The notes beneath the pieces were generated by a model, which ran no database searches, was not told the origin of the DNA, and worked only from the letters and a program-made list of their open reading frames with translations. A stretch of DNA of 37,535 nt. It comes from a virus. The translations under genes were made by a program, and so were the position numbers. The stretch lies in the IMG/VR virus record IMGVR_UViG_3300044966_000230, positions 1 through 37,535 of that record; one strand, 5' to 3'. Shown here piece after piece: positions 20,853-29,463 of the stretch. The number at the start of each line of letters is the position of its first letter. The first letter of the stretch is position 1.

Positions 20853-21764
20853 CTAATCAATATAACCTTCAGCCCTTGCGCGAGCCTTAACCGTTTCGGG
20901 TACTTTAGAAGCTGGTACGGGTACTAAAGTATGTCTACACTCCCAACCGCCGCGATTAACGAAAATGGTTCTTTCATCGGTGTTATCTATTCTACCCGCC
21001 CAAGTTCCGTTTCTTATATCATTTATTCCCGCGCTGTTTTCACCGCGACCCCATGCTTCTATTTCTTTTCTGTGGAATATTTGCCCTTGCCTATGTTCAC
21101 AGAACGGGCGCGTCGTTGGTATTTCGCCCCCTAAGTATTGAAACCATTGTATGCCAATTGCTTCATTAATTGCAGCCGAATAGCTATTATCTGCGATAGC
21201 TTGTGCGGTACTTGCTACCGTTCTAACATTCCTTAATAATTTGCCGTCGATTTCTTTCGTTCCTATAATCGTTTGGCTTAACGCTTTTACCGCTTGATTA
21301 AGCGGCGCTCGTGCGGCTACGTTTGCCGTTAGCTGCTCTAAAAACGGCTGCGATACAACTTGTCTTAATCCACTACCAAAAAAACTATTAATCGCGTTCT
21401 GTTGGCTTATTTGAACTAAACGCCGTTGCGCTTCGGTAGGTTCAAAACCAGCCTCAAATTTTTGCGCTATTTCAGTAGATAGGTTTACGCCCTCTTGAAT
21501 CTGAGTTAGGAACTTTGAAACCGCATCCTTGTATTCGCCACCCGCTAAAACCTTGTTTAGTTCGTCGGCTATTAATCCGATTCGGTTTATATTGGCATCG
21601 GTTTGAGTTATATTCCCATCACTATCAACGTCCATATCGCGAAGCAACGGCTCAACGGTTCGCCACGCGTCGAGCTGCGCACGTTCTGCGCTCGTTGCCA
21701 TATCCTTCGGTATCTGTTCAAATAGCCGAATTTTTTTCTTTATCAGTTCGTCAAGCGATGCCAT
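20853..21764 (-). CDS. MuF-like minor head protein
   Basis: A 303-residue protein whose C-terminal ~110 residues carry the MuF signature: WFQYLGGEIPTTRPFCEHRQ, then GQIFHRKEIEAWG, WAGRIDNTDERTIF and NRGGWECRHTLVPVP, with paired Cys/His residues that could hold zinc. The N-terminal 190 residues are helical. MuF-type proteins bind the portal inside the capsid and may be injected with DNA. It overlaps the portal gene by 14 nt, the normal order. Encoded right against the inverted glycosyltransferase gene. Confidence 0.85.
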   Translation of the reverse strand: MASLDELIKKKIRLFEQIPKDMATSAERAQLDAWRTVEPLLRDMDVDSDGNITQTDANINRIGLIADELNKVLAGGEYKDAVSKFLTQIQEGVNLSTEIAQKFEAGFEPTEAQRRLVQISQQNAINSFFGSGLRQVVSQPFLEQLTANVAARAPLNQAVKALSQTIIGTKEIDGKLLRNVRTVASTAQAIADNSYSAAINEAIGIQWFQYLGGEIPTTRPFCEHRQGQIFHRKEIEAWGRGENSAGINDIRNGTWAGRIDNTDERTIFVNRGGWECRHTLVPVPASKVPETVKARARAEGYID

Positions 21765-23661
21765 TTAATAAATCGCGTTGCGCGGTTTGTATTGGGTCTA
21801 ATTGCTCACGCACCTTTGATGCTGCAATGTTACGCAGCGCTACGACTTGTTCCTGTTGCGGTAAATCAGTAAACCTCGGGGCTTCCTCTGTTGGTATATA
21901 GTTACGGATTAATTCCATTACTAACTGAGGGGCGCTAAAGTGTAACACGTCTTGCCATTTTTCTACCGTACCGTTTGCAACACGCGCAGCAATATCGGCG
22001 CTATTCATTAACAAAAGTTCGTCGGCGTTTATAATCAAATCGTAAACCGCGCTCGTTTCTTCGTCCGTATAGTGGATTGCTTTAATGTAATTATAAACAT
22101 TCGAGAACGTAACCGAAGGCGGTACGCCCGCCGCGATACCTTCGCCTATTACAGCTAAATAATCGCTCGGGGTGCTTACATCAAAGGTAGTTGGATAAAC
22201 CAACGTAACGCCCCCGAATAAGTCGCCGTAACGCATCTTACCAGTCGTTACAAGTATAAACTCATACAAGCTAAATAACTGGTCAGAAATAGGCTTTAAA
22301 AACGCATACAAGCTACGCATCTTATTTAAGCTACCCGTAGCCGTTACACCTTCGCCAACGCCTACCGAACTATCGCTCGTTGGTAGGTGTAAAATAGCAC
22401 GGGCTTTTTTCATTTGGTTATCTATTTCAACGCGCAAAAAGTTGAGCGTATCCATAGGCGGCGAAACAAACTTTAAGTATTCGCCACTTATACCGCTATC
22501 GCCTTCGCTTACCGAGGTTTTAGGCTTAATTAAAAGCATACCCGTAGGGCTAAAACGCGACTTTAAACCGCCACCGCTACATGAAGGGCAAGTACGATAA
22601 CCGCCGTTAATAGGGTCGAACAATTGCCCGTCTACGCACTTATTACCTTCGCGGTCTATGAAGTCGCAAACCTCACCCAAAGCAACCATAAAAGGAAACG
22701 CGCTCGTTGCTTTGCTTATTTGTAAATAGCTTTCATCTAATACCACTTGGTCTAAAAAAGGTACGGCGGTAATAAACGGGGATTGAAACGCTATTTCGTC
22801 GTTAATGAGCTGAGGCGTACCCATTAGCTTATGACATGGAACGTACCCTAAATTGTGCTGAAAGTAAAGCACGGGTTCGCTAAATTCCATATCGGCTTTC
22901 TTACCCGTTTGGTAAATCTTCCAAATGTTAGTATCGTCGTAAAGCTCTAAAACGATACCGCTTTTTTCCATCTTAGAACCGCTTTTTACATTGCTATAAT
23001 CGTCGGTTATAACTAAGTAGTATTCGCCGAAACTTTGCCCTACAATCGATTTGCATGAATAGTAATGCGGCATTGGTTTTAAAAGCTCGTTGCTTATAAC
23101 TTCACTATCGTCGCTTTCATCCGTTACCGTTTCTACGTCCTCGGGTTCAACTGCGATAATACCGTTAGGGTCTACCAGCTTTAAAGTAGGTAGCATTGTT
23201 TTAACGAACGCCTCAACGCTGCCAAATTTCTTTATTTCCTCGTTAACGAACCGCTGGAAACTATCTTCGCCGAAACGTTCATCCAGTTCGGGAAAATATC
23301 GAATGCTCCAATTTTGGTCGGCAAACGCACGGCTTACCGTTGCTTTAAAATCCTCAAATACGCTTAACGTAGTGGGCTTATAATTAGCCTTAATGTATTG
23401 CGCTTGTACGTCGGTTTGATTCGGGGCGCGAACGCTTAACAAATGCTCGGGGTAAACGTCGGGGCGCGTATGCGGCAAAATACTATCGTACATCTTAGCC
23501 GCGTAGTTATACCCGTTCCAATACTCGGGGTATTGGCTTACGCCTTGCCGCTGTTTTGTTATTGGGTTTAACGGCGAACTGCGATTCGCTTCGCTCCAGC
23601 CCTTAAACTTAGCCGCAAAACGATTTACTACTTTGTCGATTTCCTCGGGTGTCAATGCCAT
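21751..23661 (-). CDS. Portal protein
   Basis: A 636-residue portal, the dodecameric ring through which DNA enters and leaves the head. Features: acidic N-terminal half with the stretch SVFEDFKATVSRAFADQNWS; a long helical wing; a C-terminal acidic/helical clip-stem. Unusual is a cysteine insertion at about residues 325-365 (ALGEVCDFIDREGNKCVDGQ then RTCPSCSGGG), resembling a zinc ribbon. ATG 23661 overlaps the stop of the 25-aa gene (TAATG). Assignment rests on length, position before MuF and scaffold, and general similarity to Bacteroidota phage portals. Confidence 0.8.
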   Translation of the reverse strand: MALTPEEIDKVVNRFAAKFKGWSEANRSSPLNPITKQRQGVSQYPEYWNGYNYAAKMYDSILPHTRPDVYPEHLLSVRAPNQTDVQAQYIKANYKPTTLSVFEDFKATVSRAFADQNWSIRYFPELDERFGEDSFQRFVNEEIKKFGSVEAFVKTMLPTLKLVDPNGIIAVEPEDVETVTDESDDSEVISNELLKPMPHYYSCKSIVGQSFGEYYLVITDDYSNVKSGSKMEKSGIVLELYDDTNIWKIYQTGKKADMEFSEPVLYFQHNLGYVPCHKLMGTPQLINDEIAFQSPFITAVPFLDQVVLDESYLQISKATSAFPFMVALGEVCDFIDREGNKCVDGQLFDPINGGYRTCPSCSGGGLKSRFSPTGMLLIKPKTSVSEGDSGISGEYLKFVSPPMDTLNFLRVEIDNQMKKARAILHLPTSDSSVGVGEGVTATGSLNKMRSLYAFLKPISDQLFSLYEFILVTTGKMRYGDLFGGVTLVYPTTFDVSTPSDYLAVIGEGIAAGVPPSVTFSNVYNYIKAIHYTDEETSAVYDLIINADELLLMNSADIAARVANGTVEKWQDVLHFSAPQLVMELIRNYIPTEEAPRFTDLPQQEQVVALRNIAASKVREQLDPIQTAQRDLLNGIA

Positions 23662-23738
23662 TACGCGACTGCTTTAGAAGTTGGGTTAACGATAACGTGC
23701 GAACCGCACGACTTAGAACGGCAAAATGTAGGTTTCAT
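23661..23738 (-). CDS. 25-aa microprotein coupled to methyltransferase and portal
   Basis: A 25-residue peptide, MKPTFCRSKSCGSHVIVNPT then SKAVA, with a CxxxxC pair and a His. ATG 23738 overlaps the methyltransferase stop as ATGA and its stop overlaps the portal ATG as TAATG. Such double coupling is hard to explain unless translated; it may be a tiny zinc-binding protein or simply carry ribosomes to the portal gene. Confidence 0.5.
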   Translation of the reverse strand: MKPTFCRSKSCGSHVIVNPTSKAVA

Positions 23739-24301
23739 AGTTTCTGTATTATTGATAAGCCACGCCCCTCGGAAGTGTTGAGCGTAACTACGTTATAATT
23801 ATATTCTTTAACGTAGCGCATTAAATCGCTTACGTCTGCAATGTGCAAAGTATCATGATAGGCAATTACGCCACCTTGAGTAAGTACGCGCTCAATCTCT
23901 TTGAACTCGGCTAATATGTTTTCAAAACTATGGTCGCCATCAACAAATATAAAATCAAAATGGTTTGCTGGCATTGATTGAATAACCGTTATCGATTGCC
24001 CTAAAATAAAATCAACAGCAACGCCGCTACGTTCTAAATTATGCTTTCGGTAATCCGTTATATCGATGCCTGCATAATAACCGCCTATCGGTAGCGCCTC
24101 AATCATTTTAACTGAGGTTTCGCCTTCGAATACTCCAATTTCTAAAACCGCTTTAGCGCCCGTCATTTTAATAAGCGAACCAATAAACTCGCACACATCA
24201 ACTTCACTATTCCATTCGTGGCGAATAGTTTCCCTTTCGGGCAACGGCTCAAGCCCGTATATTTCAATAGGCTGTTGATGGTTAGCGTTTTCCTGTAACA
24301 T
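23735..24301 (-). CDS. SAM-dependent methyltransferase (Methyltransf_24 type)
   Basis: A 188-residue class I methyltransferase: VLEIGVFEGETSVKMIEALP (motif I, SAM-binding), YYAGIDITDYRKH, then HFDFIFVDGDHSFENILAEF (motif IV-like) and LTQGGVIAYHDTLH. The D-G-D-H signature is typical of the Methyltransf_24/cephalosporin hydroxylase-type family that often methylates sugars or small molecules. It overlaps the GT8-like gene by 20 nt, suggesting that both act on the same glycan, for example capping sugars on a virion protein (inference). Followed by the 25-aa gene and the portal. Confidence 0.8.
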   Translation of the reverse strand: MLQENANHQQPIEIYGLEPLPERETIRHEWNSEVDVCEFIGSLIKMTGAKAVLEIGVFEGETSVKMIEALPIGGYYAGIDITDYRKHNLERSGVAVDFILGQSITVIQSMPANHFDFIFVDGDHSFENILAEFKEIERVLTQGGVIAYHDTLHIADVSDLMRYVKEYNYNVVTLNTSEGRGLSIIQKL

Positions 24302-25208
24302 ATTTGTTTTCGATTATTCGATTAATGTAGTAAACGTGCGTTTTACCGTCTTGAGTATTCCAAACCTTTAGCAACCTATCTAACCACTCAATATAAAACA
24401 TTGGGGTAAATCTTTGCCCACCAAAGTAACCCATTAAATAAAAATCAGCTTCAATATCGCTAATATTCAATTGTTTTTTATGGGTAATGTAAACGCTCTT
24501 AATATCAATTGAGGCATCTATGTTTAACTTACACAAAGCTATGTTAGTGTATAATTCGTCGGGTTGCCCGTTACCCCATTTGGCGCGTAGCTTATGCAAG
24601 GGAATGGGGTTATTTAAAAACATATCCGAAGCCGTTTTGAATAACAGTTTGGATTGTTCGGATTTACGAATAAATTGAATCGATGAATTTATAGCGGGTA
24701 ATATAGCGTCGTTATCTAAATTATATTGCTCCCAAATATCGTCAGCCCACGCCCATTGCATCGCGTTAAAATCGCGCCCTTTGTCAATAGTGTGGCTGCC
24801 TATTACCATCGTTTGGTAATCTTTGTCAGCGCTAACCAAATGGTTTATTAAAGGCTCAATATCTTTGAGGCATACCGCATCGACATCTAAAAACAGATTA
24901 TTATCGAAGGGTAATAAATCGTACATTAATAGTTTAACCTTTGCAGGGTCAAACTTTTTGTTTAGATAAATGTAATCGTTTGGTAAGTCTACATAAGTAT
25001 CGATTACCTCGCGTAATTCGGGGCAATAATAAACCGCGCCCTTATCTACGGACGGGCTAATCAATGCAATCTTAATAGACTTGTTGAATCGCTTAATTGA
25101 ATAAGCAAGATTGTAAGTAGCCCAATAATATTGCGGTTTGCCAAAAGCAACAAGCACGACCCCTGTTGAGGTGTGCTTGCCGCTCTGATTTGTTGGCTCG
25201 GTATTCAT
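24282..25208 (-). CDS. Glycosyltransferase, GT8-like
   Basis: A 308-residue retaining-type GT-A enzyme. Motifs: GVVLVAFGKPQYYWATYNLA at the N-terminus, NLFLDVDAVCLKDIEPLI (DxD metal site near residue 104) and KWGNGQPDELYTNIALC in the acceptor region. It should transfer a sugar from a nucleotide-sugar donor. ATG 25208 is part of the TAATG overlap with the tail-tube-type gene, so it is made with a virion structural protein, which suggests a virion target. Second of two glycosyltransferase genes in the genome. Confidence 0.78.
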   Translation of the reverse strand: MNTEPTNQSGKHTSTGVVLVAFGKPQYYWATYNLAYSIKRFNKSIKIALISPSVDKGAVYYCPELREVIDTYVDLPNDYIYLNKKFDPAKVKLLMYDLLPFDNNLFLDVDAVCLKDIEPLINHLVSADKDYQTMVIGSHTIDKGRDFNAMQWAWADDIWEQYNLDNDAILPAINSSIQFIRKSEQSKLLFKTASDMFLNNPIPLHKLRAKWGNGQPDELYTNIALCKLNIDASIDIKSVYITHKKQLNISDIEADFYLMGYFGGQRFTPMFYIEWLDRLLKVWNTQDGKTHVYYINRIIENKYVTGKR

Positions 25209-25747
25209 TAACTGAAGATACCAACTGGAGCATTGTACTGAGTTGGAATATCTTTATCGCGCCATGAGAAAGTTACTTCGTAACGCTGAAGTTCGTTATT
25301 TTGCTCGGGCAAAATAAAGTTAGCGCTCGTTGTAATACCAACAGGCGGGTCGATAAAAATAATCTTACCGCTATCACACATATACGCCATAATCCAACCG
25401 ACGCGGCGGTTGTTTACATCGTTCCAAAACAAATTGTTTTCGTCTGTTACGTTGGCATCGTATAGTGTGGCGGTGCGGTCTTCATTAATACGAATCGGCG
25501 TACCGCAACCGATAGGAGAATCTACCGTTACAGGCGAACCAGCTGGAAGGGCGAAACGAATATCCTCAATTAAACGAGCTTCGCCGCTATCTAGGTAGCC
25601 TTGTATTTCTGTTGCATTTTCTGGGTTAGCCACAGTTACATTACAAGCTCCTACGATAATCGCAGAAACACCGCCGAGTTTATACTCGTTGCACTCCACC
25701 AAATTATGTTCGAGTAGCGATACATCGCAATAGGAAACGCATCCCAT
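25208..25747 (-). CDS. Probable tail tube / major tail protein
   Basis: A 179-residue beta-rich protein (MGCVSYCDVSLLEHNLVECN...), ending LQRYEVTFSWRDKDIPTQYN then APVGIFS. A full promoter (25830-25859) and a ~76-nt leader with a possible hairpin (AGGT/ACCT) precede it, implying strong separate expression, as for a tube protein. Cysteines at the N-terminus and GCGTPIRINEDRT are notable. The assignment is inferred from size, fold character and expression layout; it could instead be a minor tail or decoration protein. Confidence 0.5.
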   Translation of the reverse strand: MGCVSYCDVSLLEHNLVECNEYKLGGVSAIIVGACNVTVANPENATEIQGYLDSGEARLIEDIRFALPAGSPVTVDSPIGCGTPIRINEDRTATLYDANVTDENNLFWNDVNNRRVGWIMAYMCDSGKIIFIDPPVGITTSANFILPEQNNELQRYEVTFSWRDKDIPTQYNAPVGIFS

Positions 25748-25829
25748 AATTTAAAAGGTGTTTAATGTTTCGGCTTCGGTTTGATAGGTCGTAAGCCTGA
25801 CACCTAAAATGGATTGCTCAAATGTTACA

Positions 25830-25859
25830 CAAATATACGAATTTTATTGCTGATACAAG
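25830..25859 (-). promoter_or_regulatory. Promoter for the tail-tube-type gene
   Basis: Minus strand CTTG (25859-25856), 18-nt spacer, TATATTTG (25837-25830). It starts transcription near 25823, giving a ~76-nt leader before ATG 25747; the -33 box has one mismatch and overlaps the end of the 548-aa gene. Confidence 0.65.
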
Positions 25860-27490
25860 TTAATCACATTTTGCGTCATTAACCTTTCACCATCTTGCGC
25901 TAATATAAACGGCTCTGAGTCGTTATCTAATATCGAGGGTAGGCAATTAGCATCCACGCCAACACAAACCGTTTTACGCACCTTATCGCGCTTACTATAC
26001 AAGTCAATAGTTAACGCCCCTAAATCGTCGGCGTTATCGTATTCAATTGTTGGGAACTCGTTATCGGCTGGGAAAACTAAGTCGCCGTTTATGTAACAAT
26101 TATCGAAGTAGAAAACAATCGAAAGAAAGTCTAAAACGTATTCGGGTAAGCGTCCAAAATAATAGCTCAATTTCTTTTTACGGTCTACATAACTTGCCTG
26201 CCAACGCCCCGAAGCGTATCTAAATAAATCGGTATCGGTATCATATTGCGGTTGAAAGCGTCGCCCCTCTAATCGAATACCCGCCAAAAAGGAACTACCA
26301 GTAAACGCAAAACCGAATTGATTTTCGCCGTTACAACCTTCAATCTTAAAGAATCTGCAATCGTCGGAATAGTCGCCCACTTGTATGAGGTCGCTATACT
26401 TATCGTACTTAGCCCAATTCTTATCGGCTCGCACGGTTACACGCTTAACAACTATTTCGCCATCGAGCGAAGCACCGAACTGAGAGCCGAACAAACTTAG
26501 TGCGCCGCCGCTTGTTACTGTGATTGTAAAATTGTAAGTGCCTGCCGTAGTTATTGCTGTGCCATAATTATTGCCATCAACTTGCAATCGAAGCCGTGCA
26601 TTGATTATCGATTCAACTTCAATCTCGACATAATAGTCCGTGTCTTCGCATAGCTCTGTTACTGAAACCAAATTTGTAGCATTGCCTATCACCGTCAAAT
26701 CAATGGTCGCTTCACCGTTACCTACGTTCCAATTATCAGAACCCGTTACGGGTGTGGAAGTCCAACCGATAGGCAAGCAATCGAGGCATAAAGGATTGCC
26801 GTTAAAGTAAGGGTTGTATATGAAGTATTGACCGCAAGTATTCTCGCAATAGTCGGCAATCGCTAACCGATAGCAACCCGCGTCTATTTCGTAATCGCTT
26901 AAATCAATTGCAGCCGTTAAGTATTGTTGGCTCGTTGTAATAACAGGGTCTAACACTTGAACAACTGCAAGCGTTTCGGCATCTACAATGCCAGCGAATA
27001 AGCCTCCGTTTGGAACTGGTACAACGCTATCGATAACGAAAGAACCATTGAAGGGCTGCCCGCCATTGCTAAAGGCTATCAGTATTGCATTGCTTGTTAA
27101 GTCTGATGTCGTTAAGTATAGCGAATGCGTGCCTTGTGTTGACACATCAAGAAACGAGCCGCCGTTTATTAACACCCGAAGCACGCCAACAATATCGCTT
27201 ACGGTTATGGTAACGATAAAATTTTGCACCACATCATACCGCAAGTAGCTTGCAATGTAGCCGCCTGTTGATGTGCCACCGCCCGTAATCGTGCTGCCGT
27301 CCTGCGTCCACGGTGCGACCAATGTTTCGCCAAAGAACTCAACTTCGCCACATTGACTCGCTTCGAGCTGCCAAAACAATTGGTCGTTAAAGTCGGCAAG
27401 TTGCGCAAAGGTGCTATTGCAGCCCTCACATTGCTCGGGTAAAACGCTGTTAAATAATATCGGTTGGTTCGGTATCGAAGTATAACTCAT
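25844..27490 (-). CDS. Tail-associated protein with two carbohydrate-binding-like domains
   Basis: A 548-residue protein. Residues ~45-165 (WTQDGSTITGGGTSTGGYIA ... GQPFNGSFVIDSVVPV) and ~235-350 (PIGWTSTPVTGSDNWNVGNG ... FGASLDGEIVVKRVTV) are similar beta-sandwich modules of the jelly-roll kind used for carbohydrate binding. The C-terminal ~200 residues are unassigned, with FDNCYINGDLVFP and a Cys pair (KTVCVGVDANC). It starts by ATGA overlap with the 658-aa tail gene, so it is likely a distal tail or baseplate protein that touches cell-surface glycans. Confidence 0.65.
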   Translation of the reverse strand: MSYTSIPNQPILFNSVLPEQCEGCNSTFAQLADFNDQLFWQLEASQCGEVEFFGETLVAPWTQDGSTITGGGTSTGGYIASYLRYDVVQNFIVTITVSDIVGVLRVLINGGSFLDVSTQGTHSLYLTTSDLTSNAILIAFSNGGQPFNGSFVIDSVVPVPNGGLFAGIVDAETLAVVQVLDPVITTSQQYLTAAIDLSDYEIDAGCYRLAIADYCENTCGQYFIYNPYFNGNPLCLDCLPIGWTSTPVTGSDNWNVGNGEATIDLTVIGNATNLVSVTELCEDTDYYVEIEVESIINARLRLQVDGNNYGTAITTAGTYNFTITVTSGGALSLFGSQFGASLDGEIVVKRVTVRADKNWAKYDKYSDLIQVGDYSDDCRFFKIEGCNGENQFGFAFTGSSFLAGIRLEGRRFQPQYDTDTDLFRYASGRWQASYVDRKKKLSYYFGRLPEYVLDFLSIVFYFDNCYINGDLVFPADNEFPTIEYDNADDLGALTIDLYSKRDKVRKTVCVGVDANCLPSILDNDSEPFILAQDGERLMTQNVINLYQQ

Positions 27491-29463
27491 GGAAGTAGTT
27501 TGTTAGAACGTAGCTCGAATTGTGCGCCCTTGCGCATTACTGATTCTATTTGAATGTTTTTAATGTAGGTCGGTGTAACCGCGAGGCTATCCTCTTTGCG
27601 CCCTAATAAAATAGGCTTCGATGTTTCGCTTGTTATTGCGTTTATCTCTGCCATGCTTAACGGGCGTTTAAACTTGTATAGATACGCTTGCACGTCGTTT
27701 ATATCGACGGGCTGTAAATCGGGGCTTTGAAAGTTTGAACCCGAGCCGCTAAACATTGAGGCATTCGCAAAGCCCGAAAGTATCCGTTTTATTTTTGGTC
27801 CAACGGTGGACGCTCCAGTTATATCTGTATAAACCCTTTCGCCTTGATTGCAGTAAAATGTAGCCGTCGCGGTAACTAACATAAAACCATTACTTGTAAC
27901 AGGCGTACCTAAAACCTCTTGTATTAATTCCCCACCATCGCCGCTATATCGTTTTATGATTGCTATCAAAGTATTATTCCCAAAAGCACCCGAAAGCTCA
28001 TCAACATAAAACGAAACGCTAAAGTTATAAATACCGCTAAAAGGTATTCGATAAAATTGCCCGTTTAAATTATTGCCCGCGTCGGTTATTTCGTTATTCC
28101 AATCAGGGAAAACGCCGTTATATTCACTAAACGATGTAGCTGTTGTATTTATAATTTCCCAGTCCTGAACGGGTACTACAAATACCGTTGCGCTAAACGG
28201 GGTTAATGTAGGGTCGAACGCATTAAAAAAGCCTTGCAGCGAATTAGGAAAGCCATTTAACCAATTACCCGAAACGGATTCATTCGAAAAGTTTAAGTTG
28301 TAAAAAGGAATCGTTAGCCCTGCTAAGTTATAAACGCGCGCACTAAATGAATTAGGAGCGAAGCGGCTACGGTAATCGCTTTGAATTATTATAGGGCTTA
28401 ATTCGTGGTCTTGACTTTGAAACCTTAGTATATCTTCAATAACGTTATGGTCAAACACAACGTCGCTCGTTTTTAGGTTTAATACATTCGATGTATTGCA
28501 TTCACCAACAAAGCCAAAAGATTCATCACGAAAGCCCTGAAATACTGGCTGCGGAAATAAGCAAAAGCCTTCGCCCCCGTTACATTCATTCGGGAATAAA
28601 TAAGGCGACGAACCAAAGTTAACCGAAGCGTAAAGCCGCGATACATCGAACTTCATTTCGATGTCGGGCTGGTCGTAAAGATTAACCGAGGCTGTTGATT
28701 GTTGGAAATAGCTAACGGGTTCAATACGCAATAACGGTCTCCCGTTCGCTTGCCTTTCGAAACCCATACCGAGATTTAACTTTTGTTTTAAAGTTAAATA
28801 CAATTGCTCAAACGTAGCCGACATTTCAATATCGGTGCGCGTGCGCAATACATTGCCCTGCGTATAAACTGGTATGTCGTTTGTCGGGTCGGTATAATCA
28901 AAAAGGTCTGAGGCAAAATCTACAAGCCCGTCGCTCATGCAGTTTACTAAATGCGCGAACACATCGTAAACGCCGTACCCATAAGTAAAGTTAGGATACC
29001 ATGTACCCATCGCAGGGTCAAATATATCGAGCCTTCGAATAGTTGGTGGCGTTATTGGTGTACCGTTCTTTGAAGTTGTTAAGCGTAGCGAAAATGGTAT
29101 CGATTTATTATTATTAATCTTTGTGCTAAACGTTTCGTCGTAAACCTTTGTTTTAACCTGACACCTATCGAGCAAAAAGTTAGATTCGGTTGCAATGATA
29201 TACCCATCAACTAAACGCTCCCAAACGCCACTCGATTCGCAAAGGTATTGCACCTCAACGCGAACCAATTCACAATAGCCCGAAGTTGCGAGCTTAGTGT
29301 ACAAGTAAGTAAACACATCACCGCCAAAGATTAACTCATTATCGAACGAAACTATTCGCGCTCCTATCGTATCGTCCTCGGTTATATTAATACCAAAATC
29401 TTCGGGGTTCAAAGGTTGCCCCCTATCGAGGTTATCGATTAAAAACTTTAATTCAGATGCCAT
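27487..29463 (-). CDS. Distal tail / baseplate protein
   Basis: A 658-residue protein following the tape measure, the usual place of distal tail and tail-associated (Tal) proteins. The N-terminal ~350 residues (MASELKFLIDNLDRGQPLNP; ARIVSFDNELIFGGDVFTYL; VQYLCESSGVWERLVDGYII) resemble a Tal/gp27-like hub. Residues ~420-560 contain a beta-sandwich (FPDWNNEITDAGNNLNGQFY ... GIYNFSVSFYVDEL) that may bind sugars. It overlaps the tape measure by 16 nt and the 548-aa gene by 4 nt. Hub role is inferred from order. Confidence 0.65.
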   Translation of the reverse strand: MASELKFLIDNLDRGQPLNPEDFGINITEDDTIGARIVSFDNELIFGGDVFTYLYTKLATSGYCELVRVEVQYLCESSGVWERLVDGYIIATESNFLLDRCQVKTKVYDETFSTKINNNKSIPFSLRLTTSKNGTPITPPTIRRLDIFDPAMGTWYPNFTYGYGVYDVFAHLVNCMSDGLVDFASDLFDYTDPTNDIPVYTQGNVLRTRTDIEMSATFEQLYLTLKQKLNLGMGFERQANGRPLLRIEPVSYFQQSTASVNLYDQPDIEMKFDVSRLYASVNFGSSPYLFPNECNGGEGFCLFPQPVFQGFRDESFGFVGECNTSNVLNLKTSDVVFDHNVIEDILRFQSQDHELSPIIIQSDYRSRFAPNSFSARVYNLAGLTIPFYNLNFSNESVSGNWLNGFPNSLQGFFNAFDPTLTPFSATVFVVPVQDWEIINTTATSFSEYNGVFPDWNNEITDAGNNLNGQFYRIPFSGIYNFSVSFYVDELSGAFGNNTLIAIIKRYSGDGGELIQEVLGTPVTSNGFMLVTATATFYCNQGERVYTDITGASTVGPKIKRILSGFANASMFSGSGSNFQSPDLQPVDINDVQAYLYKFKRPLSMAEINAITSETSKPILLGRKEDSLAVTPTYIKNIQIESVMRKGAQFELRSNKLLP

